Assembly: GCF_032062135.1 (NCBI RefSeq)
Contig: NC_092866.1
Coordinates: 23,743,963 to 23,807,962, forward strand
Source: Pyxicephalus adspersus
Taxonomy: Eukaryota > Chordata > Amphibia > Anura > Pyxicephalidae
Length of the DNA: 64,000 bases
Direction of reading: 5' to 3'
Shown: positions 51,499-64,000 of the stretch, one piece after another
How the letters are laid out: every line of letters starts with the position of its first letter
Position numbering within the stretch: the first letter of the stretch is position 1
The notes under the pieces: generated by a model
What the model was told of the DNA's origin: nothing
The model's database searches: none
The model's input: only the letters and a program-made list of their open reading frames with translations
Translations under genes and position numbers: made by a program

Positions 51499-51967
51499 AA
51501 GGTAGTCCCTGGGTTACATACAAGATATGGACTGTAGGTTTGTTCTTAAGTTCAATTTGTATGTAAGTCGGAACAGGTACATTTGTTTAAATAAATGCAA
51601 TCAGGAGAGATGTTTGTCAGAACATATTATTAGGCAGCATGGTGTCAGTTACTGTATAAAATCCTCACTGTGAGCTAATCACAAACAAAGCAAAAAAAGA
51701 TATTCATTAACTTCTGGAACAAGCTGTGCTTTGATATGCAAAGAGAAACATGTCTTGGTCATTAAAGGGTTACAGGATGTTGCAGAAAGAGCTCAGTCCT
51801 TCAGTTCACCCACAACTTCAGCTGTGTTTAGCAAAAGATTTCATCTGCAAGTCATGCAAACCCCCCCAATCCAACCTCTCTTCTGCACAGGAGCAAGCAG
51901 GGAAGCCCCGTTTGTATCTAGGAGGCATGCGTATGTCGGATGTCCTTATCTCGGGGATTGCCTGTAT
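51499..51967. mobile_element. Non-autonomous TIR DNA element (~470 bp)
   Basis: The left end 'aggtagtccctgggttacat' and the right end 'ctcggggattgcctgta' are inverted relatives (compare 'aggcaatccccgag' on the opposite strand). Subterminal 'gtatgtaagtcgg' and 'gtatgtcggatgtcc' also correspond. The pattern resembles a Tigger/mariner-type family I recall from frog genomes. Internal frames of 86 and 92 codons overlap each other and carry no transposase motif. TA lies at the right edge, so a TA target site is plausible. Confidence 0.72.
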
Positions 51968-54900
51968 AAGGTTGTTTTTGGACACCCTTGAACCTCCTCT
52001 ATTAAATTATCTGTTTTTCAGCTGCTAAGAGTAGACAGAGCTTATTTCTGATTTCTTTATTAGAGTTTACCAAACTTTTCAAAAGGTGTCACTAAAAGAC
52101 AAAAGCTGTTTAACTGCTACACTTTATATTGGACATTGAATATTCGTGGCTCAGAGCAACCTTAGGATTTGGAAGATCACCTCTGTTTCAGGACTACAAA
52201 TCCTAGTAATATCTATATTGGTAGAAATGACTGTTTGGATATGTAAGGAATCTAGATAGATAATTGTTCATGTGAACCAGTTGGCCAAAATAAAAATTTA
52301 AGGCCAGTATCCAATATTGTTTATCAGGGCGGGGATTGGTGCTGCCAATGCTTATAACTAGTATGGCACGAAAAACACATCTTAAGTCTGTAGCCAGCTT
52401 AGTTTCCACAATACTTCAATACTGAATGATAGCTTGCTTTTATAACAAAAAAACTGTTAATTAACAGTACAAATAATGAGTTGCCCCCTTATTTTCCCCT
52501 GTCAGGAGTACAATACCGATAGCTATCTATAGACTATAACAGGAGTTAAGGTCTTGTCTTTTTGAAAATCGGCACTTCTAATTGTTTGAAGTGGCCGCAG
52601 AGCATGGGCTAGTGTGAAAATGAGGTTGAGCAGCAAGACATATTTAATTTCCTTCACAATAATTGTCCCCATGCTGTGTACCCTTTTCCTGGTTAAACAG
52701 CTTTTTAACAGAGAAGATGGTTTCAGGTATAAAATGCAAACTGTTGCTCTTTCCTCACTGTCCAAGACTCTTAACCCTTCATTTGCAGAAGTAATATCAA
52801 TGCTATAGGAATTAGTTTTACAATATCTTGCCATTGTTTGGTTTATTTAGAAAGTTTTGCAGCTCTGTGGATGTGAGGTGGTAGGCATTTTTTTTCTTGT
52901 TTTCCCATGTTTTGGTGAATCAGGCATTTGTAATGCAGAAACTTGATTGCAAAGTATAGTATTTGCATATATTTATAAAGTTTTTATCTGTGATATGTAT
53001 ATTTCCCTAGTGGTTAAACTTAATGGACTTATACCTTTTTTTTTTTCAACCTAACTGAAATGTCACGATATATCTGTGTGTTTTGTCTGATATTATATTG
53101 ACTAGTATTTTAAAGGCCAGTTAACACTTGTGATAGCTTAGGAAAGGCTTGTCGCCCCCTCATCTGGGTAGCCATCATTCTTAGGCCCTTTTATATGTTT
53201 ACATTTTCTTTACAGAGTTCACTAAAATCCTGAAATCCTGGTGCGTTCTGTATAAGGAGTTATAACCAAAGCTTGTATTGGCATTAATAGTGTTGGGCCA
53301 TTCCACCCCACCACAAGTGCCTTCCAATGTTATAAGAGCCTCACTGATTGTTAGGGAGGTATAGGTAATAGATTGTACCCACACAAGCTATGGATTAAGA
53401 AACAAAGTATTGACATGTATTTTTAATGTAATTTGGTCTTTAAATATAGATTTGTTGCTAAGGGTTATAAATGGAGGACTTTTTATTGTAGTGTAAATGT
53501 GCGAATATGTCTTTTTTTTTTTTTAATTTTAACAAGTTTTGCCATAGAGTAATGTTCTCGCACGAACTCTGAAACTTGAATGTTCTTTGAGTTGTCCTGT
53601 AGTAGGGAGAATTCGGAGCTGTTCCCAATAGTCTTGTGCATTTTCCCTGCCCTGCAACCACAGTTTGCACAAATCCTTTCTTTATGCGTTTCATTTATCA
53701 TTCAGGAGAGAGATGCTGTGCTTAGAGGTCAAACGCTTGGAGCAAGGATCCAGACAATGTTACTCTGTAGAGTGTTATGTGCTATTGTTAGAGGGGGGAA
53801 GAACTTAATGCATTCTGCTTTTCACTTCAGTGTTGTTTCTTTCCTTAAAGTTGTTAACATGCTTTCCTTAGAGGCAAGATTCCAATTATAAACCTTTAAA
53901 AGCAGCCAGTAGTGTTCAAGTCATGACATACGATGGAAAAAAATGATATGCAAAATAATGAATATGCCTATTCAGGACGACTTAAACCCCAGAGCAATTA
54001 CTGTGCACATTTAAAAAATAATGCATTAGGTATTTTTTTTATTATTTATTTTACATCTAGAAATTAGTTCTTTTGTTTGACTAGTGAATTCTTTATTTAC
54101 TTGTTTACCTGTCTTTGAAGATGCATAATTTTCCACTTGTAAAATATGCCTGCCTTTTGTTTCTGAAAAGCAGTGTAAGGTCATTCTGCCCCATGTACTA
54201 AGAATGCTCATAGTTACCAATTATTCTTACAGTTGCTTGACCCAAGCCGACACAAAAGTAAAACAGATAACTAGTTGCTGTGGGTAATATTGGCACTTTG
54301 TTCAAAAACACTGTTCATTCTTTTTATCTCAATCCAATGTGTTTACTGGTAATGAACTAGTCACTCTGGTATACTTTTTGGAGAACCTATGAATATGTGA
54401 CACATAATATTCCTGTCAAGAAGCAGATACATTCATACTTTTTGCTTTTATATACATTATTCAAATAACATTGTCCTCTAAATTGTCCTTCTTAAAATCA
54501 AAGCACTAAAGTTGTGAACTTTGCCTTTAATCCCACAGTGCAGTGGTAAATACTGCTTTCCCCAAACATTGCCATGTCATAAGTACACAGCGGGGTTGCC
54601 AATGCAAAATGCAAATAATGGATTTCATGATGTTGGAATATACATGAAAACTTTAGTGAGCTCTCTATGACAAGGAAAATGTATGTGCTAACTCCCTATA
54701 TGTGCTAAGCTGCAAAAATGTTGTTTTAAAATGAATGGCCAGGAAATAATATGTGCCATTTTGTGTAAACGTTTTATGGCAATAATATTGGTGTTTGTAT
54801 GAGCATGTATTCAGAATTCCATTAAAGATTGTTTTGGAACAAGACAGCAGCTAAATATGTGTAAATATATTGGCTTATTTTTTTTGGTCTCTAGAGGATG

Positions 54901-57016
54901 GTTTAGGGTAAATCCTAGCTACATTTAGGCTTCTGGTATTTGCCTATATGTCTGAAAAGAATGGTTTGAGAATTTGGTATGAGTCTTAGACTTCTGTGAC
55001 TTAGTCTGCCAATATTTTATACATTACCTTTATTGCCACAGCTGTTCTATTACTAACTATATGAATGAAAAAAAAAATCTGTTTCAGTGTCGGTTGTGGA
55101 AAGGATTTTTCTTTATCAATAAATAGACTCTAGTGATGCCGTTTTTAAAATGTTTTTTTAATCCCATATAATGTATTCTCAACTGTATAACAGCAAAGAC
55201 CCGGTAGAAATAGTTGATCAGTTTATCCTTCACCTGCTTTACACCTGTCTTTAGGAAGTAAGACAATGATTGTGATCTCATTATTTTACCAGTTTCTAAA
55301 GGAAGTTGAAAATGTATTTAAAGGCAGGTAAAACCCTTGTGGTCTTGGTTGAATTATGTGGCCATGGCTAACATACTTTTCCCTGAGAGCCCTCAATGGG
55401 TGCACATTTTTTTTCCTCTCCTATAGTAATAAGCAAGAAGAATGATACTTCTAATGATTTCCTGGCCCCCAGCCTTCTTTTCACATAGCAGTCCAGTGCG
55501 TGGGAGCTAAGTCCACCTCTACATTCATGTATATAATAGGCCTTCTCGGCAACTGAAAGCCCAAGAGCAGTAATTTAGGTGGGAGGAACGTCTTCATCAG
55601 CATACTGCATGTATTAGGGCTGCTTAATCATGTAAATGTATCCTATTAGTAAGTTTAGCAGAGAAAAGAACATAAAAGGTGTTAAAGAATCCTTTAGTAT
55701 GTTGCAAAGTGAGCCAGGTTATGAGACTATTAAAATGTTATTTTGATAATTAAGACTGCAGCTGTTCTGAGTGCATTAGGGGGCTCAGCAGCCGGTGAAG
55801 CAGCACTGCGTACAGTGAATCGGCTAAAGAAAAGAGAAAAAGAAACGCTGAGACGATGGACATTTATAAACAGAGGTACACTGTGCAGCCTGGGGAACAG
55901 AAGGTGAAGTGGGCCCAATTAACACCTTCTACAGTACACCTGCTTTTAATTGAGATAAAAATGTAAGATTTAATCTACCCATAGATATAAGATAAGTGCC
56001 TAGAATGAATCCAATGTTTCATCTGATTTTAGAAGGAACAGAAAATTAGGCAGGCAATTAAGAATATTGGTTCTGATCACCATATCCATTCCTGTCAAAA
56101 GTGATCCTGGCAATGTCTCACCGCTAACAGTCAATTACATTTATTATCACATTACAATGGCACCTGCCATGGGGTAGGATATATTATGTATCAAGTGAAA
56201 AGACTGTACTGTGTGAAAAGCTGAAAATGTATGGAAATGTAAAGACAAGAGCCAAACTATAATGGCTAGGTGACTGGGTAAGAGCATCCCTAAAACGGCA
56301 GGGCTTGTGTTTTGTTCTAATATTCAATGGTTAGTACCTAGGAAGAGTAGTCCATAGAAAGACAATCAATAAACTAGAGATACGATCATGGAAGTCCATG
56401 GTTCATTGATGGTCTGGTCTGATCCCACAAAAGTGCTATTGTTGAATAAATAACTGAAAACATAATTCTAGCTATTTAAAGTGCAGATTGAATCACTTCT
56501 AATTCACAGACCAGACTTTCCATACTAGCACTTGTCCGCCACTACAATTGTGCCTACCATGGGGCATGAGGGCATCAGATCTGGATCAAAGAAAATGGAG
56601 GCCTGGTCTGATGAATGACATTTTCTTGTAGATCATGTGGCTGACAGGGTAAAATGCTTACCTGGAGAAGACATAACGGCAGGATGTACCATGGGAAGAA
56701 GTGAAGGCAATGTGACTGAAAGCAAATCCTTTAATGTATTGGTGCCAGGTATCTCAGGAAAACTTCAGTGGTCTTGCAGAGTAAATTCCTTAATGAATCA
56801 GAGCTGTTTGGTGTGGGGGAACTTAACAATATTAGGTAGTCCTATTGGTTTAGCTGATCAGTGTATACTTTGCTTTATATATCCCACTTGCTATGCTTTG
56901 TATAACTATACTTCCACTTAAGTGACCCTTTATTGTTTAAAAGAGTCTAACACAGTGAAATGTGCATGGAAGCCTGCAGCACTGCTTTTATCCTTATTTG
57001 ACATATGACAGTAGTA

Positions 57017-57126
57017 TGTATGCTATGAATGAATGTTTGACATATGACAGTAGTGTTAACCTGGTTACAATGGTGTCCCTTTAAGACAGTATCCAGAGAA
57101 TGTATGCTATGAATGAATGTTTGACA
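57017..57126 (+). repeat. Local duplication (26-bp unit, 84 bp apart)
   Basis: The 26-bp unit beginning 'tgtatgctatgaatgaatgt' occurs at 57017-57042 and 57101-57126. The neighbouring 'ttgacatatgacagtagt' also occurs twice (near 56998 and 57037). This suggests nested local duplication events. Confidence 0.85.
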
Positions 57127-58074
57127 CAGTATGCAGGATGCAGACGGACTTAGAGATTTTAATGAATAGCCATATATTTTTTATTGCTGAAAAAAAATAT
57201 TTGGGAGTCAGTAAAAAAGGCATGAATTAAATCTCTTTTCAAGGCACTATACCTTCTGTAACTTTAAAGCAAAATAATAAAAGAACAGTAGTACACTATG
57301 CCATTTGCCACTGTCACATTGTAATTACATTTATAGGAAGTTTAATTTTATTTACAAAATATGAAATGAACACAATGTATGCAGTACGCTGTATTACATT
57401 TATCATGATTTATAGTGTGGCTTTTTTTCATGCATAATACACTGATGCTTTTACAAATGAAGAAATAAAGGGCTTTTGAAAACTACAAAATTGAGCTTCA
57501 CTGAACTTGTGCTTTCTTTGTCATAGAATATCTGTATTTGCATAATCCTTTCAACTTTCCAGCCACTAAATCCCTAATCTCAAAAACACTTGAAAAAACA
57601 TCTCTCCCTTAATCAATACACTCCCTGAAGATGTTTTAACTTGTAAAATATGACTTGTAACATCAAACATGTATTTGATTTCAATTAAGTTATTTTGTAG
57701 GGACAGAAATTAATTAAGCATACAGATTTCTATCAGAAAGCTTCTAGTTTGATGGGGCCACAAGCAGAGACCCATCAAGGTGCAACTCCAGGAAAATTAA
57801 AAAAAAAAATACCCTCTAGTTCAATATTCTGTTAATACAAATCTCTACTTCTGAAAGTACATATATGTTTTTATATTAATGTAATGACCCAGCACTCAAG
57901 AATTACATTTGCACTGAAATACAGTTACACTTTAGGTGGTAGGACTGTAAGGTAGGTAAAAGTGCAGCAAGTTGCGTAAAGCTGACCTTACATATTACAG
58001 TTGGATTGTAAAAGCTCTTTTAGATCAGCCAACAACTATGTATTATAAGGTCCTGCCTGACTGCATATATATAA

Positions 58075-58085
58075 AGATAGATAGA

Positions 58086-58123
<38 letters not shown>
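58075..58123. repeat. (GATA)/(TG)/(TA)n microsatellite
   Basis: Short GATA and TG units run into about 15 TA units. Confidence 0.93.
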
Positions 58124-58126
<3 letters not shown>

Positions 58127-58186
58127 TATTAACTGCTTTAAATTTACCAAATGTAATGCAATGTAAATATATATATTATCTCTCCA

Positions 58187-58189
<3 letters not shown>

Positions 58190-58278
<89 letters not shown>
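58190..58278. repeat. (CT)n-(TA)n compound microsatellite
   Basis: About 22 CT units (58191-58235) are followed without interruption by about 21 TA units. The 81- and 99-codon Ser-Leu / Tyr-Ile / Arg-Glu frames over it are artefacts of the repeat. Confidence 0.95.
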
Positions 58279-58281
<3 letters not shown>

Positions 58282-58760
58282 GTGTGTCTGGGTGCACACA
58301 AAAACATAGTGTGTCAAATGTACCGTGCATAGATCTTTTCATGTTTCATAATAATTCATAAAGTTGCAGATAAAAGCACAGACAAATTGAGAAATTGAAA
58401 GGCTGTTTGCAGTGTTTTCTTCCCCGTCAATTATTTTTATTCACTTGCAATGTGCTTTTAAACTTGCTGTAGAATAAGAAAAAAAAAACATTTTGCATAC
58501 ATTACAAAATGTTACGTGCTTTGAAGATCATTGCTCTCTACTCTTCTGATAATGTCTAGTTACTCTGTGCTGGCCCAGCTTATTCACTCCTTCACCTACC
58601 TATATTACCTTTAAGTAGCTGCCTGGGAATGGGGTAAGGAAAACTATATAGTGTCACTTGAGTAACTGCTGTGAGGTGAAGATAGTGGTGTCCAGCAGCA
58701 GTCTCAAGACTTTTCAATGTGTACGTAAGGTTTTTTACATGTAAATAACATGCTAATTAA

Positions 58761-59050
58761 ATGGCTCAGTAGTTAGCACTCTGGCCTTTGCAGTGCTAGA
58801 TCCCAAGTTCAGATAAGACACTATCTGCACCGAGTTTGCAGGTTCTCCCTGTGTCATCGTGGGTCTCCTTCGGGTACTCCGGTTTCTTCCCACTTTAAAA
58901 AAAAAAACATGCAGTTGGGTTCAATGGCTTCTCCCCAAAATGTACCAATGGTAGATTGTGAGCTCCTTTGAGGGACAGCTAGTGACATGAATAGGGACTT
59001 TGTAATGCGCTGTGTAATATGTTGGCACTATATAAATACTGTGTAATAAT
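58761..59050 (+). mobile_element. tRNA-headed SINE with L2-like 3' tail
   Basis: The head 'atggctcagtagttagcact' and 'ctggcc' gives an A-box-like pol III promoter, and 'ccaagttcagat' lies where a B box (GTTCNANNC) is expected. The body carries 'gagtttgcaggttctccctg' and 'gggtactccggtttcttccc', typical of SINEs that share an L2-type LINE 3' end. The tail reads 'ctatataaatactgtgtaat'. At about 290 bp it is close to complete. It is not a functional tRNA gene. The tail fragment at 7274-7365 belongs to the same or a sister family. Confidence 0.85.
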
Positions 59051-61699
59051 TAAATGCATGTATGATCTTATAGCAAGGGCCTCTTCCATGCTAACTTGTC
59101 ACAGCTGAATCTGCATTCAGCTACTGAACTTACTAATTTGCTGGCTCCTAGATGCATTCATATGCAACATTTAAGGAATTTGTACTATGACATTCTCCAA
59201 CTCTTTGTAAAATAGGCAGTAAGATTATTATGAATTGGTTTAGAATATGTTGTAAAAAGGTAATACATTTTTTTAAAAATACATAAACCAGGAGTTGTAG
59301 GAACTGACACGTTTTCTACTTGCTGCTGAATTTTGTTTTTGATGTTATCCTCTGGGTTTATTTTGACCTAAAAGTATAAATATCCTTCCGATCCACCATT
59401 ATATAGGTTTATTTTTTTTCTCTGGCTGCTGCTATTTTGCTAGAAATAACGACTTTTGTTTCCTATAAGTCTCAACATTTTTCCTGTAGCCCTGGCTTTC
59501 ACATGACATAAATTGATCACTTAAGTGGGCTCAGTCCAGCATAAGTTATTTTCTTGTAACCTGCTGCCCTACGGTATCTTTACCTCTGTTCATCCTAATG
59601 ACTTAATATCTTTTGTGTTGTAATTGTGAAGGTGGAAATGAACGAATCTCGGGTGATCCTTGACATGAGGCCACTGAGGAACATGACAGTATCCAAATAT
59701 AGCAAATGTGAAAATGATAGAAAAGGAGCAAAAGTCTATGATAAATGTGCTCTGGTCTGCCCTGGTAGCACAGCTGGAGATGAACTGAGGTGGGATCACA
59801 ATCAAACCAATTATTGAGCGTAGAGAACTAGTCTTGATGTTCCTCAGTGAACCACAAAGGTCTGAGCAACGTGCATGCTCTGAAGTTCTGCACAGAAGAC
59901 TGATGAATTTGTAAGTGAATCCTACAAGAAGGCCCCGAGGAAATCTTTATTACTAAGGCTATAGTTAGGTTGGCCACTCTTTAATTAGATTGATGAGTTT
60001 ACTGTTTCTACTGCCACTGGTCAGAACTGGATGTAGTGTCTAGAGACTGTATATGGATCCTTTGTTTTTATTGTAAAGTTGTTTAATTAAACACTTTTAT
60101 CTCATTTTTATCTTCAGCAGCAACATGGTACAGTCACCTAGATTACTGGCAATGACTAATAATGTATGTGTAAGTGTAGGTAAAGCAACCAGTTATTTGA
60201 ATATTTTCACATTACAACAATCTATATATGGATGATTGATAATTTCCCTTTTAACAATTATTGATCCACCCAGTTGAAACATTTTGCTTGTTCTGATAGA
60301 GCACAGATAAGTTTGCAATGTTCACTGTCCATTGGGAGCTTGTTTGATAAGCACCGAGTGTTTAGGTATGATAATGGATTTTTTCCCATCATTTAAAAAG
60401 TAAACAATCAGTCCCTTGTGCGTGGCTACACTTATTTAAATGCAAGACTTCCTCTGTATCTGAACTTAAAGAACACCTAGAACCTCAAGTGACAGGTAGA
60501 AATTATGGTATAAGTGCAAACCAACCACTAAGGGTGAAGATTAGTATTTACAGGTTATAGCTTGCTGCACAGCATCCCCGTGGTACCCTAAACAGGGCAT
60601 CCTCTAATAGGCAAATATTTATTTCAGTACTTAAAAATTAGTACTTAGGAATGCCCTAGGTCATGCTGTACTGTAGTGCAGAGCATCAACAGATGTGGTC
60701 CACAATAAGTGGCCATGTTTGACAGCCCTGGTTTAAATAGTAGACCTTTTGTCCTGCAGATTTAGGCAATTTTCATAAAGGTCAACAAAGGAGTCTTATT
60801 TTACAATTTGAGAAGCAAAGACATCGCAGATTGGAAGAGACTTGTTCATTTCAAGTTGGAGAAAATGTGAATAATCAACATCAGCAATGTTGCAATCCTT
60901 GTAGATATTTTAAAAAATGCAGCATTGTCATAGAATGTACCCTTTGGCTTCATTTCACAATTGTACAGTAATAATTCCAAGACCAATAAGGCTTTATATT
61001 GACCATACATGACTTGTTTTAAACTATTAGTATCTGCATTTAGTAAGAACGATTTACTGACTTCTTTGTCTAGTTGTGTCTCCGTGTAAAGGTGGCCATC
61101 TTGGTACAGGCAGGATCATGTGCCATGTCAGAGCATGGAAAATGGTGATCAGCACAATAGTGATACTTCTTCCAAATCTACTAATACTAGCACTTAGAGA
61201 CAGTGGAGATCAAGGCTGGATACACACACTTATTACTCATTGCTAGAATCAATATAGTTTGTAACAACAGTAAAATTAATGCTGTGCTGCTTGGTTATTT
61301 GAAGTCCCCAGTAGAAAACAATATAAATCCAGCATGGCTGACCAGTATAGGGCACATTGAAACAGGTGTACTAAAGCTGGATTATCATCCAAGATGATCA
61401 CCTAGTACCTATAATGGGTTTCAAATTTGCATTGTAGATATAAAGGCTGTAGAACACACTAAACTTAAAACAAGAGGATCACTGCTGTTTTTCAGAAATA
61501 AATACATAAAAAAATTAATACATTTCACCTATTGCAAATGGACAATTAGGATTTCCAGATGTTCCCTATAGCAGATCGATTCCACTTTAAAAGACAGAAA
61601 ATCTTATTGCTGTTGTTGATTCAAAAAAAATGATAAAAAAAATGTCTATTTTTATTACACCATTCTTCCTGTGTGTTACATGTATGCCAGGCATTGTTT

Positions 61700-61950
61700 T
61701 ACAGATCCTTAGACTTTCCTGGTATCTCTCTGTAAAATGTAAACAGCGTTAATGTTCGCCTAGCTGCAGTCAGTTACATAAGCATTAGCTCCACCACTTT
61801 ATAGTAGCAGCAGAGTCATTATTTTCAGATTTACAAGCATTAAATATTTTAATTTAATGCCTTGGCTCTCTTGTAATTCATCCACTTAATTATATGATAA
61901 TTAGTCAAATGAAAGACATACAGCTGCTGCTGTTATTTATTCTTCTAGGA
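61700..61950. promoter_or_regulatory. Candidate conserved non-coding block
   Basis: Repeat-free complex sequence with 'cgcctagctgcagtcagtta', 'atatgataattagtcaaatg' (TAATTA-type homeodomain word) and 'acagctgctgctgttattta' (E-box). Regulatory role is inferred from composition and the gene context. Confidence 0.32.
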
Positions 61951-63179
61951 AGCTTTTGTTTCAGAGCTTCTCTTTCACTTTTTTGAATGAGATGAAAAAC
62001 CATAAATGCATGGTAAGTATGGAATATTGGCAGTGTGGTAGATTGTGTCTATTGTAGCATGTCAAGGCAAAGCTTTAATTTCATTAAGAATGAGGCTACA
62101 TGAGCGTTTTTAATCACTCATTTTAGCAAGGGATATAACTCCTTGTTCACACTGGTTTCATTTGCTATACGTCGATTTAGGAAAAGGGTGCTTGTCGGCA
62201 CCCTGAACATTACCACCTGGACACCAGTCTTGGGGGAGAAATTAGGCACCAAAATGGAAATTTTTCTGCGCATGGGCTCCTTTGAAATAACACTAATACA
62301 GAGGTGTCTGCTCAGTCTATCAGCAAACATGCTTGGTCGCTTGATCATTCAATCAAATGATTATCTTTTGGTTGGAACCAACAACTGCAACCTCTTGTCT
62401 ATGGCAAACTTAGGGCAGTCAGGGCAGTCAGGAGCTGATGCTTGTCCATATGCTGTTGTACATCATAGATTATCGCTTTGCAAACTTACATACACTAGAT
62501 AATAATTTTATGCTTACATGTGTCATGACTAATACTCTCTCCATACCTGTAAGGTGTATATGTTGAGAAACTACAATGTAAAGCTTTTCCATATTATTTA
62601 AAATTGACCAATATATTTCCAGTCATATATTTAATGATCTCCGCTTCAATGAGCAGTTGGATGGCCCCAGCACCTGTATGATCTTCATCAATACTTTATA
62701 TTGTTCGTGGTGGTTTATACAACTACTAATTAGTAAAGTAGTTAAAGCAAAACAAGACTAATATAGACTAGTATCAGATCTCATTTCTTTTCATTTATTA
62801 CAAACTAATCCTCAGTCGTTTCATTTCTGAAAATATAGTGGTGCCTTTTATTAAATAAAAAAGATTTTCTTTAACCAGTTGTTTATTTGGAATCTCTCTT
62901 TTCGTATAAAAAAGTCATGCTCTGCAGCATGGTGACTACGGTCCTGGACAAGAAATTCACTCTTGTATGCAGAATAGTGGTACTTTGGTCAATTTTTAAT
63001 TGATTCGCTAATCTACTACATTCTACCGTCTAATATCACTTTTTAAGGTTTGCAATAAAAAGTCAGACTGCTGCTTTGCACCCAACAAGGAGCAATGCCA
63101 GAAAAAAAAGCCTATACCATTCAAAATTGATGAATTTTTTAAAAATGACACATTCTTTTTTTTTTTTAATTGTTTAAAT

Positions 63180-63360
63180 CAGGGGTAGGCAAACTCAGGC
63201 ATTTAGGCCAGATACGGCCTAGCCAGTAGTTTGTTCTGGCCTAATGCCCCCTTGGTCGATCCGGCCTAAACCCGGCTAAGGGGTAAGGGGACATTCCATT
63301 TCCTCCGTATGCATTGTGGAGGAGAGTGATCTCTCTTCAGGGGCGATCCTGGTGGTCCCT
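63180..63360. mobile_element. hAT-like fragment
   Basis: It starts 'caggggtaggcaaactcagg', close to the hAT terminus CAGGGGT-x-GGCAAACT. The GC-richer body contains 'gatacggcctagccagtagt' and 'cgatccggcctaaacccggc'. The right terminus is not recognisable, so the element is truncated or decayed. Confidence 0.72.
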
Positions 63361-63739
63361 TGGTTTAAAACATTGTCAAAATATATAGCCCAACTTTTGC
63401 CACTGGAATTTCTGAAAGACTGGTTTTCATCTAACAGGTCTTTGTAAGGTTATCTGCCTCCAAAATGTGGCTCTAAATATTGAATGTGAAGGCGCTAAAG
63501 AAGTGGTCTTTATTAATGGTAATGTTTTGAAAGTATGCACTCTTTAGGTCAGTGACCTGGTAATGCTTTGAACTGTTTTGGAAAGCATTTTGCATATGTA
63601 CATGAAAAGATGTCCCTTCTAAAAACAATTGTATTGTCCATCACTGCTTTAATATAAGCTTTAGTGCAAGAAACAAAGATAGTTTTTATTGCACACAAAT
63701 TCCTAAGGACTTCCTTCCCTCTAAAGAGAAGCAAAGTTC

Positions 63740-63930
63740 TGCAAAAAGGGCTAGGTAAAGTTAAACCCTACATGCAGACAAATTTTCGGCTAGCTTACAG
63801 CAGCTGTGGAGTCCTGCTGATAGATTAAAAGCAGCTCCCAGTCCTAGACTGAAGCACATTAGCTCTCCTGCTGGGGACAGCTAGGGAGAGGCCTACGCAG
63901 CTGTCATTTAAGCCAAGTTTCCAACTGAAA
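63740..63930. promoter_or_regulatory. Candidate conserved non-coding block at the window edge
   Basis: Repeat-free sequence with several CAGCTG/AGCAGCT words ('ttacagcagctgtggagtcc', 'tacgcagctgtcatttaagc'), a small cluster of E-box-type sites. Candidate only. Confidence 0.25.
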
Positions 63931-64000
63931 ACTAGAGGGAAAAAAAGGAAAGTAACAAAAATAAAAAATAAATAAATTACACTCAAGGAACATATCTGGC

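Noticed and set aside
58043..58342. Reading frames of Tyr-Ile and Arg-Glu / Ser-Leu repeats
   Set aside because: They are direct translations of (TA)n and (CT)n microsatellites.
58761..58835. A tRNA gene
   Set aside because: The pol III box-like words belong to a SINE head; the tRNA fold is not preserved and an L2-like body follows directly.
59590..59817. Overlapping 63- and 71-codon frames on both strands near 59.6-59.8 kb as a possible terminal ZNF423 exon
   Set aside because: No C2H2 finger residues and no match to the expected H-E-C-K-L-C or F-K-C-P-V-C segments.

Overview
This window is vertebrate genomic DNA, most likely from a frog. It is AT-rich, has almost no open reading frames outside one locus, and carries canonical GT/AG splice sites. 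It holds microsatellites and several families of non-autonomous DNA transposons plus a tRNA-headed SINE. The long palindromic MITEs and the SINE tail ending in a 'gcgctgcgtaatatgttggc'-like block are repeat types I associate with anuran genomes. The species cannot be named from the sequence. There is no sign of prokaryotic gene organisation.

The only protein-coding gene I can support is ZNF423 (OAZ/Zfp423), on the + strand. Two internal coding exons are present. The very large zinc-finger exon (23988-27205) encodes 25 canonical C2H2 fingers plus one atypical cysteine cluster. A small exon (30613-30697) adds one more finger. The reading frame is open throughout, the splice phases agree with each other, and the protein follows the ZNF423 rather than the ZNF521 sequence. 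The upstream exons (start codon, first finger) and the last exons (final three fingers, stop) were not found, so the window lies inside the gene: 1-23987 is intron, 27206-30612 is a 3.4-kb intron, and 30698-64000 is the start of a long intron that runs off the end.

The intronic DNA mixes three kinds of sequence. First, interspersed repeats: four copies of one long-palindrome MITE family, at least four hAT-like remnants or MITEs, a Tigger-like mini-element, a ~470-bp TIR element, a complete SINE and a reverse-oriented fragment of its tail. Second, simple repeats and three small local duplications. Third, repeat-free, compositionally complex blocks that look like conserved non-coding regulatory sequence, as expected for a developmental transcription-factor locus. 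The strongest of these are near 16.8-17.1, 43.0-43.8, 44.9-45.4, 46.65-46.95 and 61.7-61.95 kb. Two assembly gaps (N runs) are present. The first is flanked by the same 15 bp on both sides and may be a false gap inside a ~110-bp MITE.

The ZNF423 exons work together as a multi-domain adaptor. Successive finger clusters in this one exon correspond to the EBF-site DNA-binding, BMP-response-element and SMAD-binding clusters known in the mammalian protein. I see no previously undescribed biological system here. The most useful leads are the CpG-retaining candidate enhancers, the nuclear-receptor half-site cluster and the questionable assembly gap.
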